Counted from the first letter of the stretch, positions 8,309 to 18,600 are shown. The stretch is 64,000 nucleotides of DNA from Oscillospiraceae bacterium (GCA_015066115.1 SVOZ01000001.1:124001-188000); one strand, 5' to 3'. A program made the numbers and translations. The notes: generated by a model not told the origin, from the sequence alone.

Positions 8309-8336
8309 TATACTATGAGATTTGTGGGAAAATGGT
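8309..8336 (-). promoter_or_regulatory. Possible sigma-K (or sigma-E) promoter of the microprotein gene
   Basis: On the minus strand CATAGTATA fits the sigma-K -10 pattern CATANNNTA, with an AC 17 bases upstream as in sigma-K -35 elements. The distance to the AAAGGAGG site is suitable. The consensus is short, so chance matches are possible. Confidence 0.4.
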
Positions 8337-8469
8337 TACACATATGTTTTTAAAACAAATCAACCTATAAAATCTAAAGCAAAATCAAGAAAAAGTTAGA
8401 AAATGTAAGATATTTTAAATTATTTGAATTTATTTGGGAAATTTGGGGGTAATTATAATAATTATAAAG

Positions 8470-8486
8470 TTTGACTTTCTTTGACT
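8470..8486 (-). promoter_or_regulatory. CtsR operator
   Basis: TTTGACT-TTC-TTTGACT is, on the minus strand, AGTCAAA-GAA-AGTCAAA: two perfect CtsR heptads with a three-base spacer. It overlaps the -35 element of the ctsR promoter, which gives autorepression of the operon. Confidence 0.9.
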
Positions 8487-8498
8487 TTGTGATAAAAT
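8471..8498 (+). promoter_or_regulatory. sigma-A promoter of the ctsR operon
   Basis: TTGACT and TAAAAT are separated by 16 bases. The -35 lies inside the CtsR operator, so repressor and RNA polymerase would compete. Confidence 0.65.
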
Positions 8499-8546
8499 GG
8501 TAATAAAGATAAAGGTAAAAGAAAGTCTAAAAAGGGATGATAAAGC

Positions 8547-8996
8547 TTGAAAATAAGTGAACTTATTGCAAGAGAAATTCTTTCCATGTTAGAAGAACAG
8601 GATGGAACTGCGGAAATAAAACGAAACGATTTTGCCGCAAAGCTCGGCTGTGTTCCCAGCCAGATAAACTATGTTTTGTCTTCGCGCTTTACAACAGAGC
8701 AGGGCTATGTAATAGAAAGCAGACGCGGTGGCGGCGGATATGTTAAAATAACCCGCATTTGTAATGATAAAAAGAGCCAAATAATGCATATCATTGATTC
8801 GCTCGGTTCTCAGATAGATTATTACAGTGCGCGTTCAATATTAATAAATCTTTGCTATCAAGAGCTTATCGAGCAAAAGGCGGCATCAATCGTTTTGGCG
8901 GCGATTTCAGATAACGCCCTCAAAGATGCTCCTTTGCAGGTTAAAGATAAGGTCAGAGCAGAAATTTTTAAAAACGCCTTGTTAATGGCGGTGTAA
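8547..8996 (+). CDS. ctsR: CtsR, transcriptional repressor of class III stress genes
   Basis: The 149-residue protein has the winged helix-turn-helix of CtsR at the N terminus (SQINYVLSSRFT recognition region) and the Arg/Gly-rich wing RRGGGGY near residues 59-65, the heat-sensing DNA-binding tip in Firmicutes CtsR. The C-terminal four-helix part is McsB/ClpC-responsive in known systems. The start is a TTG at 8547 behind AGGGATGAT. It heads the classic ctsR-mcsA-mcsB-clpC operon and has its own operator upstream, so it should repress this operon and be released by heat or protein stress. Confidence 0.96.
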   Translation: MKISELIAREILSMLEEQDGTAEIKRNDFAAKLGCVPSQINYVLSSRFTTEQGYVIESRRGGGGYVKITRICNDKKSQIMHIIDSLGSQIDYYSARSILINLCYQELIEQKAASIVLAAISDNALKDAPLQVKDKVRAEIFKNALLMAV

Positions 8997-9014
8997 TTAA
9001 AGGAGGAAAAACCT

Positions 9015-9536
9015 ATGTTGTGTGAAAAATGTAAAAAAAATCAGGCAGTTACTCATATAAGACAGAATATAAACGGAAATCTTACCGAAATGCATCTTTG
9101 TGAAAACTGTGCCGCCGAAATAACCGGCAAGTTTGAAAACGAGTACAGTAAGCTTTTCTCTGATTTCGGATTTGGAATTGATTCGGTGCTTGGCTCAATT
9201 TTCGGTCAAGACTTTCTTTCCGAGAATCTGCTTTCCGAGCCCGAAGAAAAATGTCCAATGTGCTCTGCAACCTTAAGTCAAATAAGGAAAAGCGGAAATG
9301 TTGGATGTAGCCACTGCTATCAAACCTTTCGTTCCCAGCTTATGCCGCTTATTTCGCGTATTCACGGAAAAACAGCGCATAACGGAAAGATTCCGGCATC
9401 GGTTGAGGGTAAAATTTCGGTTAAGGCACAGATAACAGAGCTTGAAAATCAGCTTAAAACTGCAATTGACGAGCAGGAATTTGAAAAAGCCGCTAAGCTT
9501 CGCGATGAGATAAATGCCCTTAAAAAGTCGATTTAA
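9015..9536 (+). CDS. mcsA: McsA, activator of the protein arginine kinase
   Basis: A 173-residue protein with two pairs of CxxC zinc-binding motifs near the N terminus (CEKC, CENC), two more in the middle (CPMC, CSHC) and a C-terminal UVR domain (EQEFEKAAKLRDEI). McsA binds and activates McsB and links it to the ClpC machine. AAAGGAGG precedes the ATG. The gene starts 18 bases after ctsR and is followed 21 bases later by mcsB. Confidence 0.95.
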   Translation: MLCEKCKKNQAVTHIRQNINGNLTEMHLCENCAAEITGKFENEYSKLFSDFGFGIDSVLGSIFGQDFLSENLLSEPEEKCPMCSATLSQIRKSGNVGCSHCYQTFRSQLMPLISRIHGKTAHNGKIPASVEGKISVKAQITELENQLKTAIDEQEFEKAAKLRDEINALKKSI

Positions 9537-9557
9537 TTTGGGAAAGGAGTAAATAAA

Positions 9558-10589
9558 ATGAATAAATGGTTTGAAACAGATAATAAAACTAATGACCGCG
9601 GCGTTGTTGTGAGCACAAGAATTCGCCTTGCAAGAAACCTTTCGGATATTCCGTTTCCCAATAAAATGAGTGGAGAACAGAAAAAGGATGTTATTGACAG
9701 GGTTTCAAAGGCTCTCTCTAAGGCCAAGTTTGCAAAGGATATAACCCTTAAAATGATAGATATGGAAAAGCTCGACAATATTGAGGCTAACGCTATGGCA
9801 GAGCGCCGTATCATCAGCCCCGAATTTGCCTCAAACAGAGAGGGAAGGGCTATCTTTATTTCGCAGGATGAAAGCGTTGCCGTCCTTGTAAATGAGGAGG
9901 ATCACATTCGAATTCAGGTGCTCGCGTCAGGCTCTGACCTGCCTGTTTGCCTTAAAATAGCAAGCGAGATCGACACCTATTTGGATAATAAGCTTAGCTT
10001 TGCTTTTGACGAAACTCTGGGCTATTTAACACAATGTCCCACCAATCTCGGAACAGGACTCAGAGCATCTGTTATGCTTCATCTGCCTATGATGGAGTCT
10101 GGGAAAATGATTGAAAATTTAGCGAGCACCGTTTCAAAGCTTGGAATGACTGTTCGCGGCTCTATGGGTGAGGGCTCTGCTTCAAGAGGAGCGCTTTATC
10201 AGATCTCCAATCAGGTAACCCTCGGAATTTCAGAGCAAAATGCCATTGATAACCTTATGAGCATTGTAAATCAGGTTATCAGACAGGAAGAAAATCTCAG
10301 AAAAAACGCTTATGAGCATGACAGGATTTCAACCGATGATAAAATCTACAGAGCACTTGGTCTTCTCTCAACTGCAAGACTTCTATCAAGCGATGAGCTT
10401 CTTCATCTTTTGTCGCTTGTAAGGCTTGGAGCATCTCTCGGCGTTGTGAAAACGGATGTTTCGGTTTTAAACACGCTTCTTTTTGAAACAGGCGCGTATT
10501 CTGTCTGCGCCAGATATGGAGAAGGCGTTGATTTGAGAAAAAGGGATGAACTGCGCGCTCTGTTTGTAAGAGAAAAATTATCTGCTTAA
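9558..10589 (+). CDS. mcsB: McsB, protein-arginine kinase
   Basis: The 343-residue protein matches the phosphagen-kinase fold: STRIRLARN near the N terminus and the active-site loop CPTNLGTGLRASV. It phosphorylates arginine in misfolded proteins, tagging them for ClpCP. The RDELRA sequence near the C terminus fits the RDxxRA motif by which McsB senses phosphoarginine. AAAGGAG lies before the ATG, and clpC follows 19 bases downstream. Confidence 0.96.
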   Translation: MNKWFETDNKTNDRGVVVSTRIRLARNLSDIPFPNKMSGEQKKDVIDRVSKALSKAKFAKDITLKMIDMEKLDNIEANAMAERRIISPEFASNREGRAIFISQDESVAVLVNEEDHIRIQVLASGSDLPVCLKIASEIDTYLDNKLSFAFDETLGYLTQCPTNLGTGLRASVMLHLPMMESGKMIENLASTVSKLGMTVRGSMGEGSASRGALYQISNQVTLGISEQNAIDNLMSIVNQVIRQEENLRKNAYEHDRISTDDKIYRALGLLSTARLLSSDELLHLLSLVRLGASLGVVKTDVSVLNTLLFETGAYSVCARYGEGVDLRKRDELRALFVREKLSA

Positions 10590-10608
10590 ATCTTAAAAGG
10601 AGGCAAAA

Positions 10609-13068
10609 ATGTTTGTTTTTAATTCGTTTACTCAAAAAGCAAATAAAACCCTAAACGCCGCAATAGAGTTTGCCCAGAGTTTAGGGCACACCTATATCGG
10701 AAGCGAGCACCTGCTCGGCGGCTTTTTAAAGGAAGAGGATTCGGCGGCATCAGAGCTTTTAAGAGATGCCGGTCTTACCTATATAGATTTATTTGAACAG
10801 CTTGAAACTGATGTAGGCAAAGGAATGCCGTCAACTCTAAGTCCTGCAGATTTCACTCCGCGTACAAAGAGAATACTTGAGTCGGCAGTTTTAGAGGCGC
10901 GAAAAATGGGGCATAGCTATGTCGGAACAGAGCATCTGTTTTTGGCCCTTTTAAATGAGCAGGATTGCTATGCCGTAAAGTATTTAGAGGTTTTCGGCGC
11001 AAGTGTTTCAGAATTGCGTCGCGACTGCCTTGATGCCATTGGCAGCGATGCACAAGCGGTGGGTGACGGCGGTTCTGTTGGAGCAACAAATAGACCTAAA
11101 GCAAAGTCGTCTACCAAGGCGCTTGATGAATTTTCGCGCGACTTAACTTTGGCCGCTAAAAACGGCGAGCTTGACCCCGTTATCGGCAGAGAAACCGAGA
11201 TTGAAAGGGTCATCCAGATCCTTTCAAGGCGTACAAAAAATAATCCCTGCCTTATAGGTGAACCCGGCGTCGGAAAAACAGCCGCCATTGAGGGACTTGC
11301 TCAAAAAATAGTTGAAGGTCAGGTCCCTGAAATACTCAAAAACAAAAGGGTTGTAACCCTTGATTTAACTGGTATGCTTGCGGGCACAAAGTATCGCGGC
11401 GATTTCGAGGAAAGAATAAAAAATGTGCTTGCTGATGTCAAAAAAGCAGGCGATGTTATCCTCTTTATCGACGAAATTCACACCCTTATCGGTGCGGGTG
11501 CTTCCGAGGGCGCAATTGATGCGGCAAATATCTTAAAACCCTCGCTTTCGCGTGGCGAAATTCAGCTTATCGGAGCTACAACAATAAATGAGTATCGTAA
11601 GCATATAGAAAAGGACGCCGCTTTAGAGCGTAGATTTCAGCCTGTTATGGTGGACGAACCCTCGCAGGAGGAGGCAGAGCAGATTCTCTTTGGTCTGCGT
11701 GATAAATACGAAGCGCACCATAAAATTAAAATAACCGACGAGGCAATAAAGGCCGCCGTAAAGCTTTCTGCAAGATATATTAATGACCGTTTTCTTCCCG
11801 ATAAGGCAATTGACCTTATCGACGAGGCGGCTTCGCGTGTAAAGATAAAGAACTTTACAGCGCCGCCCGACCTAAAAGAGCTTGAGGATGAGCTGAAAAA
11901 GCTTGGTCTTGAAAAGGCTGAGGCGGTAAACACTCAGGATTATGAGAGAGCGGCAGAGCTTCGCGATGAGGAAAATGATGTTAAAGCAAAAATTGATGAG
12001 GCTAAAAAGAATTGGCAGCAGGGAAATCAAAAGGAAAAAAGCGAGGTTAGTGCCGAGGATGTTGCCGATATTATAGCGCAGTCAACAGGCATTCCTGTTT
12101 CGCAGTTAAGCCGCGAGGAAAGTGAAAGACTTCTTAAAATTGAGGAAACTCTCCATCAGCGCGTTATCGGGCAGGATGATGCTGTTTCGGCCGTTGCAAA
12201 GGCGGTGCGCAGAAGCAGAGTAGGTCTTAAGGATCCCAAACGCCCGATTGGCTCATTTATTTTTCTTGGACCCACAGGCGTTGGAAAAACCGAGCTTTGT
12301 AAAGCACTTGCCGAGGGCCTTTTTGGCGATGAAAACGCAATGATAAGGCTTGATATGTCTGAGTATATGGAAAAGCACACGGTGTCGCGTCTTGTTGGCT
12401 CTCCTCCCGGATATGTCGGCTTTGACGAGGGCGGTCAGCTCACCGAGAAGATAAGAAGAAATCCTTATTCTGTTGTGCTTTTTGATGAGATCGAAAAGGC
12501 TCATCCCGATATTTTCAACATCCTTCTTCAGATACTTGATGATGGACAGCTTACCGACTCTCACGGCAGAAAGGTCAACTTTAAAAACTCTGTTATTATA
12601 ATGACTTCTAATGTCGGCGCAAGAATGATAACCGAGAGTGTAAAGTCTTTGGGCTTTGCAGGCTCTGATTCATCCGCCGCAGATGAGGAGAAGATAAAAG
12701 AGAATGTAATGGGCGAGCTTAAAAAGACCTTCCGTCCCGAGTTTTTAAACCGCGTTGACGATATTATCGTTTTCCATAAGCTCAGCTCGGAAAATATCCG
12801 TGAGATCGCCAAAAATATGCTCAAAAATGTTGCAGAGAGAATATGCACTCTTAAAATAGACATTTCATTCACCGAAGAGGCAATTTCTGCCATTGCAGAT
12901 AAAGGCTTTGACGCTGTTTACGGTGCAAGACCGCTTCGCCGCGCCATAACCTCTCAGATCGAGGATATGATTTCCGAGGCAATCCTTTCAGGAACCTTAA
13001 AAGAGGGCGATAGCGTTACCTGCACATTCTCCGACGGAAAATTTATTCTTGAGTCTATTGAAAAATAA
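10609..13068 (+). CDS. clpC: ClpC, AAA+ unfoldase of the ClpCP protease
   Basis: This 819-residue protein contains the Clp N-domain (about 1-145), a first AAA+ module with Walker A GEPGVGKT, a UVR-containing middle domain (QDYERAAELRDEENDV) and a second AAA+ module with GPTGVGKT and the sensor region before the C-terminal D2 domain. It unfolds phosphoarginine-tagged and other substrates for ClpP; clpP itself is not in the window. AGGAGG precedes the ATG. Last gene of the CtsR-controlled operon. Confidence 0.97.
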   Translation: MFVFNSFTQKANKTLNAAIEFAQSLGHTYIGSEHLLGGFLKEEDSAASELLRDAGLTYIDLFEQLETDVGKGMPSTLSPADFTPRTKRILESAVLEARKMGHSYVGTEHLFLALLNEQDCYAVKYLEVFGASVSELRRDCLDAIGSDAQAVGDGGSVGATNRPKAKSSTKALDEFSRDLTLAAKNGELDPVIGRETEIERVIQILSRRTKNNPCLIGEPGVGKTAAIEGLAQKIVEGQVPEILKNKRVVTLDLTGMLAGTKYRGDFEERIKNVLADVKKAGDVILFIDEIHTLIGAGASEGAIDAANILKPSLSRGEIQLIGATTINEYRKHIEKDAALERRFQPVMVDEPSQEEAEQILFGLRDKYEAHHKIKITDEAIKAAVKLSARYINDRFLPDKAIDLIDEAASRVKIKNFTAPPDLKELEDELKKLGLEKAEAVNTQDYERAAELRDEENDVKAKIDEAKKNWQQGNQKEKSEVSAEDVADIIAQSTGIPVSQLSREESERLLKIEETLHQRVIGQDDAVSAVAKAVRRSRVGLKDPKRPIGSFIFLGPTGVGKTELCKALAEGLFGDENAMIRLDMSEYMEKHTVSRLVGSPPGYVGFDEGGQLTEKIRRNPYSVVLFDEIEKAHPDIFNILLQILDDGQLTDSHGRKVNFKNSVIIMTSNVGARMITESVKSLGFAGSDSSAADEEKIKENVMGELKKTFRPEFLNRVDDIIVFHKLSSENIREIAKNMLKNVAERICTLKIDISFTEEAISAIADKGFDAVYGARPLRRAITSQIEDMISEAILSGTLKEGDSVTCTFSDGKFILESIEK

Positions 13069-13070
13069 AA

Positions 13071-13104
13071 GAAACCCGCCATGGCGCTGCCAAGGCGGGT
13101 TTTG
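13071..13104. terminator. Terminator between clpC and the convergent small genes
   Basis: AAACCCGCC and GGCGGGTTT form a stem with a 13-base loop that can itself pair. The T run is short on the plus side and longer on the minus side, so it probably serves both directions. Confidence 0.7.
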
Positions 13105-13109
13105 AGCCT

Positions 13110-13409
13110 TTATTGTATAAGTGAAGTTAAATCACTTCCGTAAATTTTGAGAAATATCTTTTCGTCATTTAATAAGCTCTCAACAAGCTTTTTTATATTA
13201 TCCTCGGTTATTTTATCAACAACACAAAATGGAAGAGATGGCTCAATATAAGAAAGATTTTCCTTTTTCATCAACGCCTTTAGATTATCAGGTGTGGTTA
13301 TTACAAGAGTGTATTGGCTGCCGTCCTCAAGCGTTAAACAAACATCTATGTTATCGTTTATAGGGTCAACTTCTTGTATAGGAGTGGGGAAAAATAGTTT
13401 GTAATTCAT
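13110..13409 (-). CDS. Hypothetical protein in an immunity-like pair
   Basis: The track gives a 199-residue ORF, but only the last 99 residues look real. An ATG at 13409 follows GGAGG at good spacing and opens MNYKLFFPTPIQEVD, whereas the upstream part runs over the neighbouring gene in another frame. The product is small, acidic and soluble, with an alternating beta-strand pattern (DVCLTLEDGSQYTLVITT) and no recognised catalytic motif. It lies 19 bases downstream of the NTF2-like immunity gene, and both are AT-rich. It may be a second immunity-like protein, but I do not recognise the family. Confidence 0.68.
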   Translation of the reverse strand: MNYKLFFPTPIQEVDPINDNIDVCLTLEDGSQYTLVITTPDNLKALMKKENLSYIEPSLPFCVVDKITEDNIKKLVESLLNDEKIFLKIYGSDLTSLIQ

Positions 13410-13428
13410 ATTAAACCTCCGATTTAAA

Positions 13429-13815
13429 TTAGGCTTTGTCATGCCAAACCGCAAGAACCTCTCCACCTTCTTCTTTGAGCAAAATGTGTGGACCGCCGGG
13501 GATAAAAAACACCCAGCTTCCTTTAACCAACCAAATGTGGCTTTCAGAATCATAATAAACTCTGTATGGAAGCTTGAATATAACCGAGTCGCCGTAAACT
13601 TGTTTCCATATTTTAAATGCAGCAGACTTTGCCTGTGCTGCAGTTTTAATTTCGTTAGTAACATCATTGGATACATTTGAAAAGGTACTGAGTTCTTGGC
13701 TGTATTCATTTATAGAAAAGTCGAAAGTAATGTTGTTAAAAAATGTGAAAAACAAAACCGCACAAAAGGTTATGACAATCAGAGATATAACAAGAATTCT
13801 TTTATTCTTTTTCAT
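13429..13815 (-). CDS. Membrane-anchored NTF2-fold immunity-like protein
   Basis: I place the start at the ATG at 13815, behind GAGGTGG, rather than at the longer ORF start. The 128-residue product has an N-terminal membrane segment (about 7-26) and a C-terminal domain with AAFKIWKQVYGDSVI, RVYYDSESHIWLVKGSW and GGPHILLKEEGGEVLAVWH. This pattern matches the YbbC/YhhH type NTF2-fold immunity domain found beside polymorphic toxins. No toxin gene is seen nearby. It could be an orphan immunity gene or an envelope protein reusing the fold. It forms a two-gene unit with the small gene downstream. Confidence 0.7.
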   Translation of the reverse strand: MKKNKRILVISLIVITFCAVLFFTFFNNITFDFSINEYSQELSTFSNVSNDVTNEIKTAAQAKSAAFKIWKQVYGDSVIFKLPYRVYYDSESHIWLVKGSWVFFIPGGPHILLKEEGGEVLAVWHDKA

Positions 13816-14090
13816 TTTTGCCACCTCGTTTTTTGTGTACATTTTCTATAATAATTATAAAATATGTGCTAACGCTTGTCAATTGACTATAACAACAAAC
13901 ACAAGTCTGTTTTTTTGTTTTCAAAAAGAAAAATTATCCATAAAGAAAATGTAAGAATGTTGTAGAAATATTAAAAGAAATATGTTATAATGTCTATAAA
14001 TTGTTTTTTATCTGAGCAATGACAGAATATTAAAGGAAAAGACACCATATATATAGACAAGCCTTAAAAAACAGAAAGGTGCCTTGTTTT

Positions 14091-15668
14091 ATGAAAAGAA
14101 AAGGATTTGCTTTGTTAGCTTTGGTGCTATATCTGATTGCGTTTTGCTTTGGTTGCAAAGAGGATAAAACGGACGCAAGCTCCGCGGCCGCCCAGAAAGA
14201 GTCGCTTGTTATAGGCTCTGCAAGTGAATGGGGAAATGAGTACCCCGATTTTAACGAAAGCTTTAGCTTTTCTGATGTGTCGGCGCCGCTTGTTTCGGAT
14301 GTTGCATCTTCCGAAAACAGCCAGCAGAGCCTATCGTCCGATAAGTCATCCTCTAAAAATTCGTCGCAGGCCTTGACCTCGTCGCTTTCATCCTCAAAGC
14401 CCTCGTCAAATCAAACTACAACGGTTGTAACTTCTACTGCCTCATCAACCACATCTTCAAATTCCGCCGTTTCAAATTACAACACAGTTAAGGCGGTTTG
14501 GATATCTTATATTGATTTTAGCAGCATTTTAACAAACAAATCCGAAAGCGCATTTCGTAAAAACTTTGAAGCTGTTTGTAAAAATGCCAAGAATTTCGGC
14601 TTAAACACCCTGATTTGTCAGGTTCGTGCCTTTGGCGATGCGGCTTATCCGTCTGAATATTTTGCCTGGTCGCAGTTTGTGGCCGGCGTGGGTAAAAACC
14701 CCGGATATGACCCGCTTAAAATTATGATAGAGCTTGCCCACAAATATAACCTTTCTTTCCACGCATGGATAAACCCTTTCAGAACCTTTTTAAACACGCA
14801 GGTCTCAAGTGTTCCATCAAACACCGTTTTTAAAAAATGGTATAACGATAGCTCAAAAAGGGGAAAACACATAGTTAATTTTTCTGACCGCTGGTACTAT
14901 AACCCGGGCGAGCCCGAGGTCAGAGAACTGATTGTAAACGGAATTGTTGAGATAATAAAAAATTATAATGTCGACGGAATTCATTTTGACGATTATTTTT
15001 ATCCCAGAGGCATTGATAAAACCTTTGACAGCAGTACATATTCAAAGTATGGCGGTGGAAAAACCTTAGAAAACTTTAGAAGAGCCTCTGTCAGCACCCT
15101 TGTAAAAGAGGTTTATAACACCGTAAAAAAACACAACTCGAAAATCGTGTTTGGCATAAGCCCAGACGCAAACGTTGATAACAATCAAAATCAGCTTTAC
15201 TCAGATGTAAAGCTCTGGGGAAAAACAAATGGCTATGTTGATTATCTTTGCCCCCAAATTTACTATAACTACAAAAGTGAATCAACAAGCTTTTCAAAGG
15301 CGCTTAGTAATTGGAATAGCCTTGTGACCGCCTCAAATGTAAAGCTTATGGTTGGCCTTGCGCCTTATAAGATTGGCTATAAGGAAGATTCTTGGGCCTG
15401 CCTAAATGCAAACCGAGAAAATCATAAAAATACTCCTGACATCTGCGGAGCTTATGGCTGGCAGGTAAGTGATGCCTCTAAAAGCAACATTCTTGCCCGT
15501 CAATGTGAAGATAGTCTTTCGCTTAAAAAATGCGGCGGCGTGTTTTTGTATAGCTATCAGTATGTTTTTAATGTAAGCGGATATTTTTCGAACACTTCAA
15601 CCTATGTAAGCAATGCAGTTTCTCAGGCCAAAACCGAGATGGAAAACTTAAAAGAGACGCTCAAATAA
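14091..15668 (+). CDS. GHL10-type glycosidase-like lipoprotein
   Basis: A 525-residue secreted protein with a signal peptide ending in a possible lipobox (FCFGC, Cys 22), a long Ser/Thr-rich linker to about residue 130, and a glycosyl-hydrolase-like TIM barrel (DUF187/GHL10) from KAVWISYIDF onward. The barrel carries the family signatures SFHAWINPFR and DGIHFDDYFYP, with the acidic pair in HFDDY. The ATG at 14091 is preferred to the GTG at 14079 because AGAAAGG lies before it. It should act on a cell-wall or surface glycan. The next gene, 20 bases on, carries a related barrel plus an amidase, so the two probably work on the same polymer. Confidence 0.85.
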   Translation: MKRKGFALLALVLYLIAFCFGCKEDKTDASSAAAQKESLVIGSASEWGNEYPDFNESFSFSDVSAPLVSDVASSENSQQSLSSDKSSSKNSSQALTSSLSSSKPSSNQTTTVVTSTASSTTSSNSAVSNYNTVKAVWISYIDFSSILTNKSESAFRKNFEAVCKNAKNFGLNTLICQVRAFGDAAYPSEYFAWSQFVAGVGKNPGYDPLKIMIELAHKYNLSFHAWINPFRTFLNTQVSSVPSNTVFKKWYNDSSKRGKHIVNFSDRWYYNPGEPEVRELIVNGIVEIIKNYNVDGIHFDDYFYPRGIDKTFDSSTYSKYGGGKTLENFRRASVSTLVKEVYNTVKKHNSKIVFGISPDANVDNNQNQLYSDVKLWGKTNGYVDYLCPQIYYNYKSESTSFSKALSNWNSLVTASNVKLMVGLAPYKIGYKEDSWACLNANRENHKNTPDICGAYGWQVSDASKSNILARQCEDSLSLKKCGGVFLYSYQYVFNVSGYFSNTSTYVSNAVSQAKTEMENLKETLK

Positions 15669-15688
15669 ATTAAAAGGATGTTAAAAAT

Positions 15689-18600
15689 ATGAGGATGCAG
15701 AAAAAAAGACTTTCAGACGGTAAGATTGCCGCAATAATTGCAGGCAGTTTTTCTGCCGTTGCGCTTGTTGCAGTTGCGGCGGCGCTTTTGGTGCGCTTTT
15801 CTGCTCCGTCACTAAACAGTTCCCTCATTCAATCATCCTCAACTCCTCAAAAAGAAACCTCGTCTCAAATTGCTCAAACCGAGTCTCAAATTAGCTCGGA
15901 CACCGTTATTTATGAAACAGATGAGGGAACAAGCTTTAATGTTCCTGATGAATTACGCGCAGTTTATCTTAAACCCGGCCAGGACTTTCTTTTAAAGAAC
16001 ACCGACAGCATTGATACTGTAAAAAAACAGATCGACGCCGCAATCGACTCAACTATTAAGCTTAAATTTAACAGCCTTGTTATTTTCACTAAAACCACCT
16101 ATGGCGTAATTTTCGAGGACAAAGACTTAAAAATGGTGGTTGAGGGCTTTGATGTCCTTGAGTACGCCATTGAAAAGGCAAAAGAAAAAAATCTTTACAC
16201 CTATGTGGTTTACCCTGCTTTTGCTGAGCAAAAGGATAGTAAAATAACGGGTATTTCTGACTTTTCAAAAGAAACCATTAAAAATATAATAGACAGGGCA
16301 TCGGCTTTTGCCAAAAAATATCAGCCGTCTGCCATAGTTTTTGATGATTATTGTGTCGAAAAATCTGACAGTATGACAGATTTTCACAGCCAGAACGGGC
16401 AGGGAAGAGATATTGGTGACTTCCTGCGCGATAAGGTTTCTGAAGCTGTAAGGCTAGCAAGAAACGCAGTTAGGCAGAATAATAAAACATCTCAGATAGG
16501 CTTCCTTGCAAGTAGTGTCTGGGCAAATTCCTCGACCGATAAAAGAGGCAGCGCCACAAACTCCGATTATGAAAGCTATGTTGACGGCTTTGCTGATACA
16601 AGAAATTTTGCATTAGACCACAAGTTTAACTTTGTAATGGTTGAAAACCTAATGCCTACAGATAGCGTGAAAAACAATTTTAAAACTATTGCAAAATGGT
16701 GGAGCGAATTGTGCTCGCAGGCGGATATTCCGTTTTATAATGTTCACGCCTCAAGCAAGCTTCTTTCGGGTCCTGGTGAATTTGCAAGCCCTGACCAGCT
16801 TATTCTTCAGGTAAAGGAATTAAAGGGGCTTAAAACCTATAGCGGAAGCGTTTTTGACTCTCTTTCGGCTCTCTCTGCCGATAAAGAGGGAAGCACGACC
16901 CTGCTCTTAAAATATTTTGACAATCAAATAAAGGATAACCTTGTTTTCAGCAAGCTTAAAATGTCAAAGCCTGCATCAAACAAAATAACCACCTACGACA
17001 GCACAATCGCCTTTGCAGGTGCAACAGATCCTAATTTCAAAACTACATTTAACGGCAAGACCATCGAGGTTACTGATAAAGGATATTTTTCGCTTGATGC
17101 CGCCCTTGAAATCGGAACAAACACATTTAAGATAAGCCATAAGGGCAGGACCGTTACATATACAGTTGTAAGAAAGGTAAAGCTTTTAGAAAGTGTAACT
17201 CCTACAGGCACACTTGAGGTCGACGGAAACACAAATATTACCATTTCAGTTAAAGCCTATACAGGCTCTGCTGTAACTGCAAAAATTAACGGCACTACCG
17301 TTAAGCTTACAGAGAAAAAAGCAGAGGATGTTTCTGACGAAACGGTACAGTCAAACTATGTAATGTTTGAGGGTGTTTATAAGGCCCCTGCCGCTATTGA
17401 AACGGTGCAAAATCTCGGCAAAATTTCTGTAACAGCCACCTGGCAGACATTTAGCGAAAGCCTTACGGGCGCAACCATCAAGGTTTATGCTAAGCCCAAG
17501 CCTGCCGGTGAAACAATGAGCGCTGTTATGATAACCGAGCAGTACGCCGAAACCTTCCCAACAACCATTTTAAGCGACCAATCTCAGCCAAATTGCTATC
17601 CGCTTCCTGCAGGAACAGTTGACTATATTGTTGGTAACGAGCTTACCTTTACAAACAGCGACGGAACATTTACTTACTATAAGCTTATGTCGGGACACCG
17701 CATCTATAAAAAGGACACAAAGGCTCTTGGCAAAATCGAAAAGAAAAACAACAAAGTTTCTGCCGTTAATTTAACCTATGACGGAAGATTTGTAAATCTT
17801 AAAGTCGATAATAGCTGGAGCGTTCCCTTTAAGTACATCGAACAGCCTGAAGTAAGCTACAGATTTTATAAAAACGATCTTACCGACTTTGAGCTTAAAA
17901 AGGACTATCAGATAACAAAAGTTGTTTACCGCCTTTTCTACACAGACGAGATTGATCTGTCAAAGATCAATATGGATATAAATCCGCTTGTAAGTAAAAT
18001 GGAGTGCATGCTTAAAAAGGTAACTGTCGATTCGGTTGAGATACCGGTTTGCGACATTGAGCTTACATTAAAAACCGCAGGCGGCTTCTTCGGCGCAACT
18101 CCGGCCTATACAAACAGCAACAAGACCCTTGATATAAGGCTTAATGTTGCCGCGCCTATTCAAAAGGCAGATAATGCTTACGGATACACATTAAAAGGCG
18201 CAGTTATCATAGTTGACGCAGGACATAACAAAACTAGCCCCGGCGACCCCGGAAGCCTTATGGACAGCACAACGGGAAAATACAGCCATCCTGAATATCT
18301 GATGAATCAGATGACGCGCGATAAGCTTGTGCCAATTTTAAAAAGCCTTGGCGCAACCGTTATAACCATAGATAATGAGAAAATGCCGACAGCCGCACAG
18401 CGACTTGCATATTTCCAATCCGTAGATCCGCATCTAATGATATGTATTCATCACAACGGCGCGTCTTCGTCTTATGCTCGCGGAGCGGTCGGAACATATT
18501 TTAATGCTTATTCACAGCTTCTTGCAAAGAGCATTATGACAAGCGTTTGCGGTGACTATATAAGCACAGGGTCAAACCGAGCCTATGATTACTATTTCAG

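Noticed and set aside
13410-13709. Long N-terminal part of the 199-residue minus-strand ORF
   Set aside because: It is an out-of-frame reading of the NTF2-like gene; the ATG at 13409 has a strong GGAGG site.
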